Shown here: piece by piece, positions 23,001 through 37,600 of the stretch
Numbering within the stretch: the stretch's first letter is position 1
How the letters are laid out: the number at the start of each line of letters is the position of its first letter
Assembly: GCF_031877795.1 (NCBI RefSeq)
Contig: NC_133943.1
Span: 13,137,001-13,201,000 of the forward strand
Source of the DNA: Strix aluco
Taxonomy: Eukaryota; Chordata; Aves; Strigiformes; Strigidae
Length of the DNA stretch: 64,000 bases
Reading direction: 5' to 3'
Made by a program: the position numbers and the translations under genes
The notes under the pieces: model-generated
The model's input: the letters and a program-made list of their open reading frames with translations, nothing else
What the model was told of the DNA's origin: nothing
Databases searched by the model: none

Positions 23001-26000
23001 CATTCATGTGTGTAGTGCCTCTCCCTTGGTGACAGCATGTTGGTGATGGGCAAGATCTCATGCACGCAGAAATGCTTTTCTTCCCTATACTTAAAAATAT
23101 CCCATCCATCCATTGAGTCACTCTGAAGTAATGTCTTCTAACATATTTAGCAGCAATGGTGCTTTCTAGGTTGCTCAGTCAAAGAAGACCAAGCCCTCGG
23201 GCTCAGGAAATGGTGCAACTTGTGATGGACAAGGGCAGCACTTAATTGCTCTGAGGTGAAGGGTCTTGGAGGAAAGACCCTTTCAGCTCCCAGATGCTAG
23301 GTAGGCTCTGGCTGAGAGCTCACGTTCTGATCATAGCTGGGTCAAACCTCCACCCAGAGAGAGAGGACAGAGGCTCAAAAATGTGCTGCAAATGTCTGAA
23401 CCCTGAGGTGGAAGGATGAGGCAGACAGGTGGAGTGACAGGTGTCCATCAGCTGGGTTTGAGAGACAATGATTCCCTGTGTCCTTCACCTGAACCAATGG
23501 AAATTGCTGCTGTGGGTCTAGGGCATCCCCTGGGATCAATGTGGTCTGTAAAACTGTGCTGTGAATCCCCACGGGGTAATTTTGGGGAATACTTGTCAGG
23601 AAGCAAACCAGGAAGGGGATGATTTTGGAAAATATTCACTCCTGAATCTTAGAGCTGGAACACATCTTTATAGAAAATACCTCAGGGCAAATAAAGCAAT
23701 AAAGACAGAGCATCTCTGATTTGTAAGCATGGTACATGCAGAGCTGAGCATTTACTGTCTTCTTTCTTCCTAACGAGCCACATGTTTAGGGGTCTTCACT
23801 ATAATTATGTAATAAAATGTAATGAATGACTCCAAGCATGTGTCTGAAATGGGATGTTCTGACTCTGCCTCATGGCCTTTATGTGACACTCACTTTCTGT
23901 TTTAGGACATTTTGTTGTCATCACTCCTTGCTTCGGTGGGCCCTTCTCTTCCTGCCGGGGCTCAGGACCTTGGCAGAGGCTGCAGGGGCTGGGGAGGGGA
24001 CACTGGGGCTTAGCTTTCCTCAGGATTGAGAAATGCTGGGAATGGGTGGGCTGCCCAAAGGGGCCTGTTTGAAGCAGATATTTGTACACTCAGCAGAATT
24101 TGAACCTGACCCCTCCATGCTGAAACCCGAGCATCCTGTGAGCTTCTGTAGCACGTGAAACACCTGTGCAGGGATCCTGCAAGCCCGTGCTCTCTAATAG
24201 CTTTTCTGGGCACATTCCTTGTCGCTGAAGCTACAGCACATCACTCTGTCACCTGAGAGCCTCCATCCCTAGGAGCTGTGTCCCACAGGGCTCCTTGCAG
24301 TCCCCAGTCCCAGCCTGCAGCTCCCGTTCCTGCTGGCTGCTGCAGCGAGCGATGGGCTTGCTGTTGCTGGAGGGGCCTCACAGACATCAGCCTGAGGGGA
24401 TATATCTCCTGCCACGTCTCCCCTATAGCTCTGGCTGCCACAACATCCCTGCTTCATGTGGCTCCTGCAAGCCCCTGTGCAACCAGCCTCATCCCAGCCC
24501 TGCTGCAGGTGAGCTTCCTGGGCCACTTCACAGTTAGGAAGCCAGACAAATCCTATAGATACTTATGCATTAAAAAGGTGTTTCTCTAAGAAAAGAGTGA
24601 GCCCCAGGCATGAAGGATCAATTGTACTTTCTGGTGCTTACAGGGCAGGTGGGCTGAAATCCTGTCAGAGGAAAAATCCCTGAGTGTTTGCTGGACATGG
24701 TGTGGTTTGGTGGCGTATGTGGTGGCCGGACGGTGATTTTTGGCCGGGGAAGCCACCCTGTGCCATGCGGTGGTGGTGTGTGCCTGCCCATGGGGAGGAA
24801 AAGCACAGCAGGGGACAGAAAGGAGAGAGGCTGGGGGGAATTGCTGCTTGGAGGGAGGGAGGAGCAGGATGCCCTGGTAGCCCAAAAAGGGACCCAGCAG
24901 CAAACAAACGACTGGACCGTGACTTTCTACTCGGTTTCCTTTCAATATTTGAGGCTTTCTTAAACAAAACAACCATCTTCATGCTTCAGAATTTCCTAGC
25001 GTACCTCAAGGCATCTTAATTAGTCTTCAAAATAATCATTACTCCTGTGAGCCTAATTCTCAACTCTGGTGGTTGCCCTGTGGCATCCCCCAGGTGGAAA
25101 CACAAGGAGCCCTTGGGCACATGGGGCTGATTTAGATAAAATAAGTTGTGCTGCTGGTAACAGCAGCTGAAATGGACGTATTTAATTTCTGGCATAAGCC
25201 AGTGAGGTTGTTGTACCAGATATGAGTTTGATCTGTATTCTGCTATTGCACAAAGCAATGTCAAAGGACATAAAGGAGAGCGATGTATCTTCTGTGCCTG
25301 AACCTGCATCACCGTCTCAGCTTTAGGCAGACAGGGATGCCTGTGGCAAACCTTTCCGAGCCCTGAGCTAAAGCCCTGTTACAGAAGCTGCCGATCTGTA
25401 CCAGAGCAAAGGGAGAGGCTGTGGTTTCAGCTGTACGAGGTGGGTGCTCCCAGCGAAAGCCTGAGGAATGTTTCCTTCCTGGGGTATTTCTTTTAACTGG
25501 CGATTGTTGCCTTTATGGATTCCTGTGCAGGCGTTGGAAACCTGAGTACTCAATGATTTAGACCTTATTTGGTAAGTTTTCGAAGTTAAGGTTAAGAGGA
25601 GGGAGAAAAAAAAAAAGGAAAAGTGAATCTACTTACCACGACTAATCTTTTCAGTGAGATCTTGACAGGCGCTGGGAACCGACACTATTTTAAGCAGATG
25701 TTTTGCTGCAGATCGCTGTCATGCATGGAGTCCAAGCCCTGTCCTGCCCCAGCAGCGTCCTTCTGAGGGGTGTACAATATTGACTTCTGCCTTTTTTATT
25801 AACTTTTACTCCTTTTTGTGCAGATTGCTAGCTTCTTGCAGCAGCTCCAGGTTTTGGCTCAACGTTGCCAAAGGCATATTTTTATTATTGTGTAATGGGT
25901 CTGCGCCTCTTCCTCTGTCACGTGGCATGGGAAGAAATTTTTACGCACATATGGCTGGAAAGCTCTTGATGCTTGGGGAGCTGTTCCCTTTTTCTCTCTC

Positions 26001-26809
26001 CCTTGCGGTCTTGTACGAAAGGCTCAGGAGTTGCCTGGATCATTTCTGACCAGTTCTGCCCCTCTCTGCTGTAGGGACATAAGGGGATGGGTAACTCAGA
26101 TCAAACTAGGGAACAACTTTGACACTTGATCCTGGAGCATTAGCAAGGGAAGCAAATCTTGTCCTAAGGGTGGAAACTAGTTTCTAAAACAGTTTAGACA
26201 AACAAGTAATATTTGTCTTTATTCAATCACTCCAGTCTTGAGTACAGGACATTGTAGTGAAGCAGCAGCTTTGCAAATGTGAGTTTTGAGAGGAAACTGC
26301 ACGTGCCTCAGCACTGCTTTGGGTGAACACGTGAGACAAAACACAGAGACTTTGCCATAGGGATGACATGGCAGGAATGTTTCTGTCTTTGGAAAGGGTT
26401 GGGATTTTGTTTTAAGCTTGCAAAGTAATTACAGAACTCCTAGTAATTGCTTGAGGTAAGGCAGTAACACCAGAAGTAGTGGCTGAAGCCGGAGTTCAGC
26501 TTTAGCTCTGCCAACACAGAAGCATTGAATTGCAGTAAATCCCTGTCCCTTTTTTCCCTCTGCTGCAGCAAGTCATGGTGTTGTAGCTCTGAGAAATGTT
26601 GATATCCCAGCTTATATCAGCCCATTAAACCCAGAATTTACAAAAGCCTTACAACTCTCAAAATCGACAGTGCTTCCCTAACAGCCCCCAGGGAGGTGCA
26701 GAGAGACCAAGAAGAGTTGAAGAGTTTCCTGACCCCCCTCCCCCCCTGCCCACCCCTTCCATCCCTCCCCGCTTTGCAGGATGCTCTGTGATTCTGCCAG
26801 GGTTGGTAT

Positions 26810-26842
26810 GGACCAGACTCGGACCAGACTCAGACCAGACTT
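26810..26842. repeat. 11-bp tandem repeat, three copies
   Basis: The unit GGACCAGACTC occurs twice exactly (26810-26820, 26821-26831) and once with two changes (26832-26842). It lies about 40 bases after a C-rich tract. It is short and probably recent. Confidence 0.85.
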
Positions 26843-29800
26843 GCCTTTTTAAGGGAGTGGTGGGGAGAGTCTAAACAGGAGCAGTGAGATGACCCAGAAG
26901 TAGAGCCTAGCCCCACGGGTGCCCAGGCTGGCAGCATGGGAGGTTCTGGGGGACCCATCACCCTGCTGGGAGGGCAGTGATGGCCCTGGGGCCATCATCA
27001 CCCACGTAGAGTGGGTCGCTGGTGGGCCTGGCTGCAGCCTGCGGGTCCCGCTTGTGGGTGCGTGGTTCCTGCTCTGCCCTGGCCAGGATCCTTCGTGGGG
27101 CTTGGGAAGGCATGTGCTCAGTGGCAGGACTCCAAATCCTGCCCTATTGCTCTCCAGACAGTAAATATTTTCTGCTCAGTGCAGATTATTAGCTGATTGG
27201 GAGTACGCTGGAAGTATCATTCCTTGCTCTGCCAGAATTTATCTTATTGGAGCTGTTGTGGGTTTTTTTTAAGCTTTCCCCTGCACTTGCTGTTGGATTG
27301 TTGTGGGAATGGATATAATGTAAAAATGAAGTATGTATACAGTTTGCTTTGTGAGCTGTAGTCAGTTCAGCTGCCCCTGGGAGGGGTGGGAATGTTTGGC
27401 TGAGGAAGCACAGGGCTGTTTTCGTGCTCTACTGATGGTCCCGCAGATCTCCTTCAGAGCCAGCGCCCCAGCCCCCTGCTCCCTGACAACTCAGCAATGC
27501 TCCCTGCTATTGAACAACCCCCAGGAGAACAACCCCCCTCCCCAAACCCATGCAATCATCGCTTTAAATTTCACTGGGATGAGGGCTGTTTTAGGAAAGC
27601 TACCATATGGCTGCAGAGCTCTGGTGTGCCCGTGGGGACCTGCCCCCAGCCCCACTTCCCCCTTGGCATTGGGGTGAGCACAGGTGGGGACACCCCCACC
27701 TCCAAGAGCCACTGTCCCTTGGGGCAGCTCTGGTGATCGGTTGAATGTGAATTGTCACTTTTTGTCTGTTTCCATAAAGTTTGTAGGAACCCAGTTCTCC
27801 TGGAGACCCTCCCCTGCCCGGGTGTGGGGCTGGAGTCAGCCAAAAGACTCAAGGCACTGCATGTGCACGGGTCCTGCCTCAGGTTTCTTGTGAAACCAGA
27901 TGAGAACTTCTTGTGGGCTTTGCCAGGGTGCCAGTCGGTTGGCCTGGGAAGCCACAGCGGTTTCCTCAGACACTAATGGTGTTGAGAAGAAAAAGCCCTT
28001 ACCCTTATCCCAGACCTGCCCCATGGCAGCTGTGCTGAGGCACCAAGGCTTTGGGTTGAGTGTGGAATTGGTCAGGGGTGAAATGATGCTTGAAAATACA
28101 GCAGTCCTGCTGGGCAGTTCACGGGAATTTGTGGTTACTGGTGATTTTGTGCCCAGATCCACAGCGTGTTGAAGGCAGCAAGAGCCTGACCTAGTTCAGC
28201 AGCACAGGGAGAGGCAACGCCGGGAAGCTCCTGCCAGGCAGATGGAAAATATGTCTGTGCTGCAACGCCGAGCTGAGCTCACCCGGGGTCCCAGACAGCT
28301 CTGCTGAAGAACATGTTTGGCAGCACACTTTGTTAAATAAATAAACTGCCCGTTCACAGAGAAACAGAGCAGCCCTGAGACTCGGCTCTCAGTTCATTTT
28401 GTTTCAGCTAGACATTGCAGGGAAGTGTTACAAGAGATTGCGTCCCTTCTGGGCTGCTTTTTAGCAAAAGCCTCCCTGCCATGACTAACGCGGTTTCACC
28501 ACTGATCATGGGGAAGGCGGCTCGTTGCTGCAGCGCGGGGGCTGGCTCGGGCTGTCACCCACCTGGGCAGACCCCCATGGGACATGTGGGTGCCCACCAC
28601 AGATGGGCTGTGGGGCCTGTTGTGGTGCTTCCTCCTCAGCAGCAAAGCCGCCCTGCCCGTACCGCCCCTCGTAGCCCCCGCACCAGCCTGGGAGGTGCTG
28701 CCTTGCCTGGGCTGGGCGATGCTCTGGGCTGGCGTGGTCCTGTCCCCCTGCCCGCATCCCCCGCATCCCCACCAGTGCCCTCAGCACAACGCGCAGTGGC
28801 TTTACATTCTTTAAATAAAGATTGTTGGGGGGATGCGAGGCTCGTGTTGCAAGGAAAAGGTGCTTCATCCAGCACCTACGGAGTAAAAACTGTAATTTTA
28901 GCTCCACTATAGCCTGTGCATGTGCTTTGGGTGAGAAACGAGTGTCTAAAGGTGGGCGATCGCCAGGTCCTGACCTGGGACAGCAGGACAGGACTGGATC
29001 CCGGCGAGGAAAAATTTTGCCTTATTTGCTTTCTGCACACTAACACATTTCACCGTTACCAATACGAACCTTGCAGCAACGGCTTTGTAACCAAATAAAA
29101 TGACTCAGCAAATGCCAAAATTGCTGCAGTTCACCCAGAGGCTGGAGGCAGCCTAAATACAGCCTTCCATTGCACTGGGCAATGGCAATGAAAGTGTACC
29201 TCTCTTCAAAGATGAGTGTAGGTGCTTTGGAGTTTTTTTGGGAGATACTAATGGGAAGGAAAAAGCATTTTTCTACCCGACAGGCCTCCTGGCTTAGTGT
29301 GGACTGGTGATTTGAGTAATTTTTATTGCCCTACCTAAAAGGAGTTTGGAAGTCTGTGAGCAGTCTTCAGAGAGTGATTGTCCCTCTCCAAAAGCCCCCA
29401 TAAAAATGAGTCAAATCTCTGTTTAAACTTAAAGGATGCCCTTGAGACCATTAGCTCTGCTTAGGAACTGCAGTCCTAACCCATTAAGATAAAAATAAAT
29501 AGAGCTTATTTTAGGAAGAGGGAAGTGGGAACCAGCCCAAGCACCAGTGAGCCACTGCAAGCACAGATGTGTTAAGGCTGGGTTTTTTTCTTTTGTCTCA
29601 TGCACCTTCTAATTCAAGGTGTAATTCAGCAATCTTTTTGACTTGCCACAATTGGCTCCTGCCTAGATATCTAATAACATAGTTAGACAAGAAAAGACTC
29701 TTCTGAGAATGCCTCGTATTTCCCAAAATACAAAAAAACTCCAGCCCCACTTCTGGAGTTTGTAGCATCATCAATCCCGGCACCTGGGGACATGGGCAGC

Positions 29801-32800
29801 ATTTGCCCAAGCCAGGAAAGCCAGCAACAAATGTCACTTACCCGTGTCATGGTACAGTGCTTCTATCCTTCAGGGCAAAGCAACATCCCCCAGAGACGAG
29901 TGAAAAATTACTTACATTGTGTGCGAACAGTGACAGGCTGTGCAGACAGTAATAGCCACAGATAAAATCCCCTCTCCTGCTGTCTCTTTCCAAGCAGAGA
30001 ATTTTGCGTTAGAGCTGGCTTTTCTGTTCTCAGAGAACTGGTAATTTGCTAAAAATGGTCTTTCAGCTATTCCTAAAATATTGAGAAAATATTAGTGTAT
30101 TGGCAGAATAGACTGTGGGGCTGTGCTGCCTGTCAGGTGGTAAAACCTGCAGCCCTGTGCTCCTGCTTCTGCACATGCCTGGCGTGAGACTTGTTACAGC
30201 AAGAAGGGACAGCCGAGCAAACCCAGGAGCCAGCTGAAGGCACCATTTTCCTCCCCCAGCTTGGAGCTCATGCAGCCCAGAGGCTGATGGCACAACCCCT
30301 TCCCAGCCAGGACGCGCAGAACCAGGAGCAAGGCTCACAAACATGAGGAAGCTTCTTCACCCGTGCTGCTGTGACAGCCGCCTCGCTAACAGGGCACCGC
30401 AGCAACTTCAACCTCAGGCCTTGCGCTCCAGCACCCACTTCCCCGAGGCACTGTTAGCGTAGGTACGTAGTAGCAGCTTGTGAATAAAAAGCAGCAATGG
30501 GTTAAAACTCCCCTGGGAGGTGGTGTTGGAGCCAGATTTGTAGTTCCTAGCTTTATATTAAAAACCAAGAACAAATGCATGGGCAAATGTGATAAGGCCA
30601 TAAATGCATCTGAAAAACAGTCCTGCTTGTAGGAGATGTGGTGGGAGATTATAGAGCAACGGGCTAAGGACTGTACTTAGATCCAAACGCTGTGGAGATG
30701 AGTGGCTGGGTGGAGGCTGTTTCTAAAATGCTTTGGAAATACTGGAATTACTTTTAAGACTTTGTAGGTTGGAAATTTTGGGTTTGCTAATCTGTCCACT
30801 GTGCAAGGTTTCCTTAGGCAAACTGAATTTTTCCTCTGTTCCTCTGAGGTCTGAAATGCGCTGGTATTTTGCAGAGGTACTACCCTGGTGGGGTTCTGGT
30901 TGGCTCATCTAAGAGATGTTAGCAAATTTGGTTCATGTAAAATAACTAGTTTAAGTTAGCATATTTCTATTTCTTTGTTGCATCTGGCAAAATAAGTGCA
31001 AATAGGAGTGCTAACAGAACAACAGGGAGTTGCCTGCACGTCCTTCAGGCCACAGCATTTTGGCCTGAATTGAGTAAAGTTACACCCAAAAGTGGGCACA
31101 GAAAAACCTGTCTCTTCTGTTGTTTTTCCTTTTTCCTAAAAGTTGAACTTCATTTCATCCTTAACTAATTGCTATCATTCCTGCTTTTTTCTGATCCCTC
31201 AACAGCCTAAAACAATTACACTCATGTAGAACAGTGCATCTCTTTCATTAACCCACTCGGGAAAGCCATAAAGATCCAATTACAAAGAAATGTGGAGACA
31301 GTAAAAGAACTACCTTCTGGTGTGCCTTGAAAGATAACACAGAATGCTAAACTTTTCAACAAAAAATAAAGGAGAGTGTTTTAATGTATGTGTTTTAAAA
31401 ATGCAAATGTCTTCAAGAAATCAGCTGGCTAGTTCAGTTTTCAGACTGAGTACGACTCAGACAACAGAACTCAACAGGATGAAAAATGAGGCAATCGAAG
31501 CAATTGTTGAAAGGAGAGTTAGAAAATAATTTTGGAGCTTTGCCAAGGCTACCCTGACTGTGCTAGGAGGGTCTGTCTTGTATTGTGATTTGAGAATTTG
31601 ACTAGTCTGTGTTACCGGCCAAGGAATTTCCTCTCACCTCACTTCTACCTTTGTGCATGAAAAAAACAGTTCTCCACTTCAGCTGCCTCTGCTGGAGTAT
31701 GCTCATTTCCATTGTATATTCGATTCTCTCCAAGCTAGCCTACAAACTTGTTTCAAACTCATTTTAGAAAGGAAAAAATTCTTCTTGTGCAATATGAAGC
31801 GGTCTTTGGATACGCACAGACACATCACATGCCAAATCCAAGGGGAAGCAGATGGAGGAAAATTAATCCTCATGATCAGATCCACAATGTTCTTTAACAT
31901 TTAACCTTTATGATATAAATAGGACAACATGTTTGAGGCTTTATTTGTCCTTTAACTGTTGAGACTGATCCAGACGAGATCTGCTCTGCATCATTCACAA
32001 GCTCAGGGAACTGTATTTTGAATAAAATGCTTACTAATTGCTTCTTCCCCTGGAGCTGCCTTTCTGTTTCACCAGAGGAAGCTGGTCCATCTTCCCACAG
32101 GCTCTCTCAGCAGAGCAAGACAGGACATGCCAGAAAGTACGTTACAGTCATGTCTTCAGGTATGGAAAAAGCAAAGCCATCCACATGAGTATGCTCAAGG
32201 GGGAATTCATGTTTATTCATAATCCAGATCTCCCCATAGCACTGAACATGTTATACTGGCTTCTAAAATACAGGCACCTTTAACTCTCTCCCCATTTTTC
32301 TCGAATGTAAGAGAAATACTCACTAAACAGGAGTTTAAATCTGAACTTTACAGGCTGCCTTGACTAGTGAATTATTTGTTCTTCATTCTAAATTGCTCTT
32401 TTCAGTGTTATTTCTGAATTGGCTCCTTTACTCTATAAAGAATCAAGTCTCTAGCTACTTTTAGAAAGGTATCTAAATAGCTCAAGAAACTGGTAACATG
32501 GACCCTTCTGACATCCCATCTTCCCTCAAATTCAACTTGGCACTGACCAAGACAACAGCAGTTGGTATCTGCAGCTGGAGGTATGCTGGCCAGAATTTCA
32601 GAGGTTACAGCCCTGAGAATAATAGTAGTTTATGGTTCAAATCATCCAAGGACAGGTCATACCAGAGGATCTCTGGAACACACTAAATACTCAACCTAAA
32701 ATTTTGATCATCAATTGAGAATATCACTGATAGTTTTAATATAGAACTACATTGCAGACTAATGCAGAATTTCCATTATTAGCTATGTTATGCTAAATTA

Positions 32801-34229
32801 CTCAATCCTCAAAGTGGCTGTGAAATCTCACAAACAACACTTAAGTATATGTTTACTGTATGTAAATACCTGTGAAAAAGAGCCGTTTTCCCTTGAAATT
32901 ATCCATAACCTAGAAAGGTGAAGACATGAGTTGATGTGGAAACTTAGAACGTGAGTTACTAGTATAGTGGAAGGAAAACTATATCCCTAATATTTTTCCC
33001 TGTCTGTCTAAATCCACATTGTTTGTGAAAACATAAAAGCAATTTCTGCGAAAGCTGATTTCTACTCCTTAAAGTTTTTCCTTCCTGGTACTTCATTACA
33101 GTAACAATTCCACCCCCAGATATTTGATTTCACTAGCTGGTTATATTTTTTGCAAGTGCTAGGAGGATTTTAAAATGAAGTTTTATAAAATAGAAATCTG
33201 CAGTCAGATTTATAAGTCTTATAAAATAAAGTCTGCATTCAGAATTAGTATTTCTGTAACAAAAATAAAGGGGAAGCAGACTTGGAGAAAACCTAAATAA
33301 AAAAAGGAAACCCGCTTTACAGGTGGAAATTACTGGTACATGTTACAGGTATAACATACTGTTTCATTTTCTTCCAGTAACTTTGACTTCCTTCGTTGTT
33401 TACAAAGTGGAAATTGTAATCAGGTTCTTAGTTTTAAGAAGAAAAGCCAGGATAGGGAGTTTTCCTTGTCCTGCCCTTAATATAACTGCATTACACGTGG
33501 TTATAAAAGTCATGTTTAATAAGACAGTTTTAGCCATAACAGAAATAATTCTGAAGCCTTCCAACTCTAAAGTCATGTTGTGAAGTTTTTCACCCATTTC
33601 TTCAACTTTTAATAGTTAAAGGAGAAAACTCCCAGTTTAAGGACCAATATTGCCAAACACAAAGCAGATGCTGCTTCACATTATCACAAGGTATTACAGC
33701 CTGACACTTGGTATTACACCATCTAACAGGATTCTGGAAATTATAAAGGTAAGATGAATACTGTTATCAAACAGAAAACCAAGGAACTCAGATCTCTGCA
33801 ACTGAAATTTTATGTTAATATCTGCAGAAACAGAATTAGAATTTAAAAGCTCTACAGTCAGTTTATCCTAATCTCTTCGTTCAAAAGGCTAGACAGCATT
33901 TATGACCTTTATATTAATTTAACCAAAACTGTACAAAGCAATCAATTTTTACACTTCCAAAATACTTACTACAAAGTGATCAAGAAAGAAACTATTTCTC
34001 CTTTTAAAGCCATATAACAGGCAACTCCCTTTACAAATAAGAGGCTTCAGTAGCTGTATCAACTTTTTCTTTCAACAAATTTTGTTTTGTCTTAAGGGAC
34101 ACCTGCTGATCATTTCTGAGTAGTCAGTTTTACTGAATGTATCATGACTTCATGCATATATTAGTTGGCCAAACGAACCTAGAATTCCAGCCACTATCAG
34201 ATCTTTTCCAATAAAAAATTTACAGAGTA

Positions 34230-34325
34230 GTTGTATTTTATATACACATATAATTTTATATATGTATGCATGTATATATGTATTTGTGACTGAGTATGTA
34301 CACATACACACATATATAAAATTGC
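34230..34325. repeat. AT-rich alternating purine-pyrimidine tract
   Basis: Repeated ATAT, GTATAT and CATACACACATATATA strings make a degenerate TA/CA microsatellite. It sits about 200 bases past the SLU7 stop codon, hence probably inside its 3' untranslated region. Confidence 0.7.
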
Positions 34326-34498
34326 TGTATTGGACTGATTATGTCTGTTGAAAGAAGTTTTCACCAACTTCTTTGGTGCAAAAAAAGGTCTCTGCCATTT
34401 CTGGTGCTTATTAGACACGTGGAAGGTAAGCAAGTATCTACAGAGTTGTAAACAAGTATGAAAAAAAGTCTTGTGTATTGGAATGTTTTTCACCATCA

Positions 34499-34678
34499 CT
34501 ACTGTCCAAGAAAAGAGGCCATGGGATCATCAGGTCTCTGACGTTTCATTCTATAGGCTTCCATTTCCTCTTCTGAAGGCTCCCTGGTTTCATACAGGCT
34601 ATTGTATGGTCTCTTCCTCTCATCTAACTGCATGATTTCTTTAACGTGGAGAAGACGAGCCTCTTCTGCATTTAGTGC
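34499..34678 (-). CDS. SLU7: SLU7 last coding exon
   Basis: Encodes residues 520-578, [20 protein letters not shown] through [12 protein letters not shown], with the stop at 34501-34499. Acceptor TTGCTTTCATTTCAG. Confidence 0.97.
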   Translation of the reverse strand, partial: ALNAEEARLLHVKEIMQLDERKRPYNSLYETREPSEEEMEAYRMKRQRPDDPMASFLGQ

Positions 34679-37600
34679 CTGAAATGAAAGCAAAGAAAAA
34701 AAATAAACTATAATGAAAGTTAAGCAAAAAAACCCATGAAGGTTTGTATTAGATTCTAGGATAACGCACAAGCAGCAGGCAGAATGGTGGGATAAGTGAT
34801 GCACATCTGGCCTGGCCCACCTACAGTACACTTCATTTAATGCTCATTTCTCTTAATCTCTTTCCAATTGCCAAAATCAAGTAAGAAACTCCTTGGTTTT
34901 ACCTAAAATGTAATCTTGATCCAGCAAGTACAAAAGTGGGTAAACAAGCATGTGATCTTAGGGGCTTGGGTTTGTTTGTTGCTTTGGGTTGTGTGTGTTT
35001 CAGGCAGGGAGCATTTTTTTCTTAAATGCTTTTTGAAATAAATGTTATCCCATTCCTCAAACTATTACTGTTGCTCCTTCTTGCTACTGCAAAGAAGCTG
35101 CATTTGTACAACACTTTGATTAACTATAGTTTAACATTAGTTTCACACTCCTGAATATCCAGAGGCAGGCTGCTGTGCTTGTGGAAGGGCTGGTCAGCAG
35201 AAGTCTGTAGCTTACTTGGTGGATGGATTTATTGCATCAACTGTGAGACTGGGCCCAAGTCTGGGATAAAAAGTGCTAACTAAGGCTTTGACGGTGCCTT
35301 TGATCTCTCCATCTTTCTTTAATACACAAATCATTGTGTTCTGCAATGTCTTTTATAGATCTACAGCTGTAATAGGTGCCTAGACAGGAAGTGCTCTAAA
35401 TCATCTAAACTAAGTCTTCCAAAACTAAGTATTTATTACATGTTCTAAAGTTCATTCCCTATTTCCCAGGCAAACATCTAACAGCATTTTAAATTTGCTT
35501 TAGCTCAAAATTAGCATCAAAGAACATCCCACAGAATACCACAAGAACTGCATTACAGGCTTCATGAAATACAAGTGTCAGTTAAGTTCTTTTTGCCACA
35601 AAACCACTGAATATAGCGCACCTTTTTAAGTTTTTCTTGCTTCTTTTTCTCTTCACCCTCACTATCTGAATTTGAGCTCTTCTTGTGCTTCTTCTTCTTC
35701 TTCTCTTTCTGTTTCTCTTGGTGGATCTGTAAGGTGGAAAAACAGTTACTGTTAAGATTCAACTTGCAAACATTAGTAATGTTCAAGCCATTAAATCTCA
35801 AGCGTCTGTTAGTGCTACTTGAGAGCTTAGTTTTCAACAGAGATATTAATGATCTAATACTGCAGGCTAACTCATTATGACTTACGTAATTTTGTAGTTA
35901 TATGAAGTCTCTTAAAATGCTGAGGAAAAGTATCTGCCTTCCTGAGAAAGGGAAACAACCTACCTCCATCAGTGTTTTTGGTTTTGTCATGTGTTCTTCC
36001 TCCCCGGGTTGCTCTTCCAGTAAGCTTGCTTCAGTATTCTATACAACAGACATGAGAAAGGATACCCATTCACTAAGCACATTTGAAAGGGGAAGGACAA
36101 AAAAACCCCAAACCAACAACCAGCAAAATAGTCTAAAACTTAGTTAGGAAGATGAAAGCTTTTTAGTTCTTTCCAAATGACTAAATAAGACAATACTTAC
36201 AGCAATTTCCTTCCCAGCTTCTCCTGTACAGTACGAGTACTTGACAAATGAGTGGCAGCATTTGTAACCCCACTTGCCTTCTTTCCAATATGAACCCCAA
36301 ATGCACTGCAAGAGAAGACACCATAGCAATTATGTCCATAATGATACTCCTGTAAGAGGAGCTCTAATTTATTCCCAAGGTTATATCCTGGTAAGTATAT
36401 TATTCAAACAATCCAGAAGGGAAAGTTCTAAGCAATACTTTTGCAATTTTACATTAGCCTTACAGGTACAGTTTCAAAAAAGTGAAAAGCAACAGGATGT
36501 GGTCAACTCATATTCAAAGTCAAAGGGAAATACAGTAACTTCCCCTTTAGTTTAAGATTGCCATCGCAACTCCTCAAATTCACATCACATCCATAACAAT
36601 TTGAAATTTCTCCTTAGTAGAAAAGGGAGTGGCACATTTGAGACAGGAGAAATTTATTTGCTGTATTAATTATATTGTATGTATCCTACCATACCTCATT
36701 CCCTTCCAATGGGAAGAAATCTAAGTTTTTTTTATAATTTTAATATAAGCTAGGGCTTACTGTATGGTTGTTGATCTTTACATCCTCTTCATATTTAGAG
36801 CAAGCAATAGCCTTCTCTTGTCCTTTGATGACTGTTCCATGCCTAGAGTACTCTACATAATCTTCTGTTTGAGCTAACAGCAGTTCAGCTGGTGGGGCAT
36901 CTAGATGTTCTTGTCCTCCATACTAAAATGAAAATAGAAATGACATATAATAGCTTTAAAAAAACCCCCACCTTTTATGTAGTTAAGCATACATTTCAAA
37001 AACGTCACCTTCAATACGTTCTGAAGAAGACAGAAAAGAAATGGATGGAGACAGTTTAATCTTTTGTGAATAGTTAAGAGAGGAATACATCTCCTCCTAT
37101 GGCCATTGTGGTGTGTTTTGTTTTGTTTGGTTGTTTTTTTTTTAATGCCTGGAGGATTACAACAGTGATATTCCTCACTCAAAGCAGTAAAACTTTTCAG
37201 ACCAAACCAAAAGGTTCTGGCAGAACCAGAGCAGTACTTCCTGTCCCCCTCCAAACTTGAATGTTGACAAGATTAAAATCTAAATGGATTATTTAGTTCT
37301 TTACCAGTTGTCGAAGAAAGCAGTTGCAAAATACAAAATCAATATTTACCTAGAAGACTGTACCCAAAACTCAAGTCTGAAAATTCTGCTTTTCATGTTT
37401 AGGAAAAAATAAAAGTTTATAGATAATTTTGGGAGACAGTTACTTGGACATTTTACAAAATATACCACTTTTAAACAGTAAAAGAACTTTTTCAACCACT
37501 TGTATTATTTTAAAAAAATAAAAATCTAAATTCCCACTCCTCCTACATACTGCTGTCAGATTTTTTTACTGGAGAGATTGTGACAGTTAATAGAAGAGCT

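Larger units (their letters stand above)
20011..34498. other. Intergenic region between C1QTNF2 and SLU7
   Basis: No coding exon was recognised. Some of this may be a long first intron of C1QTNF2 (see the donor-like GTAAGT sites at about 25.6 and 29.8-29.9 kb, minus strand). The right end should hold the SLU7 3' untranslated region: no reverse-strand AATAAA is seen close to the stop, but ATTAAA variants occur near 33610 and 33515. Low-complexity tracts include a C-rich run at 26731-26771 and AT-rich alternating sequence at 34230-34325. Confidence 0.55.

Noticed and set aside
37000-37260. 117-codon minus-strand ORF in a SLU7 intron
   Set aside because: Its sequence does not belong to SLU7, whose exons on both sides join in frame without it, and it matches no family known to me.
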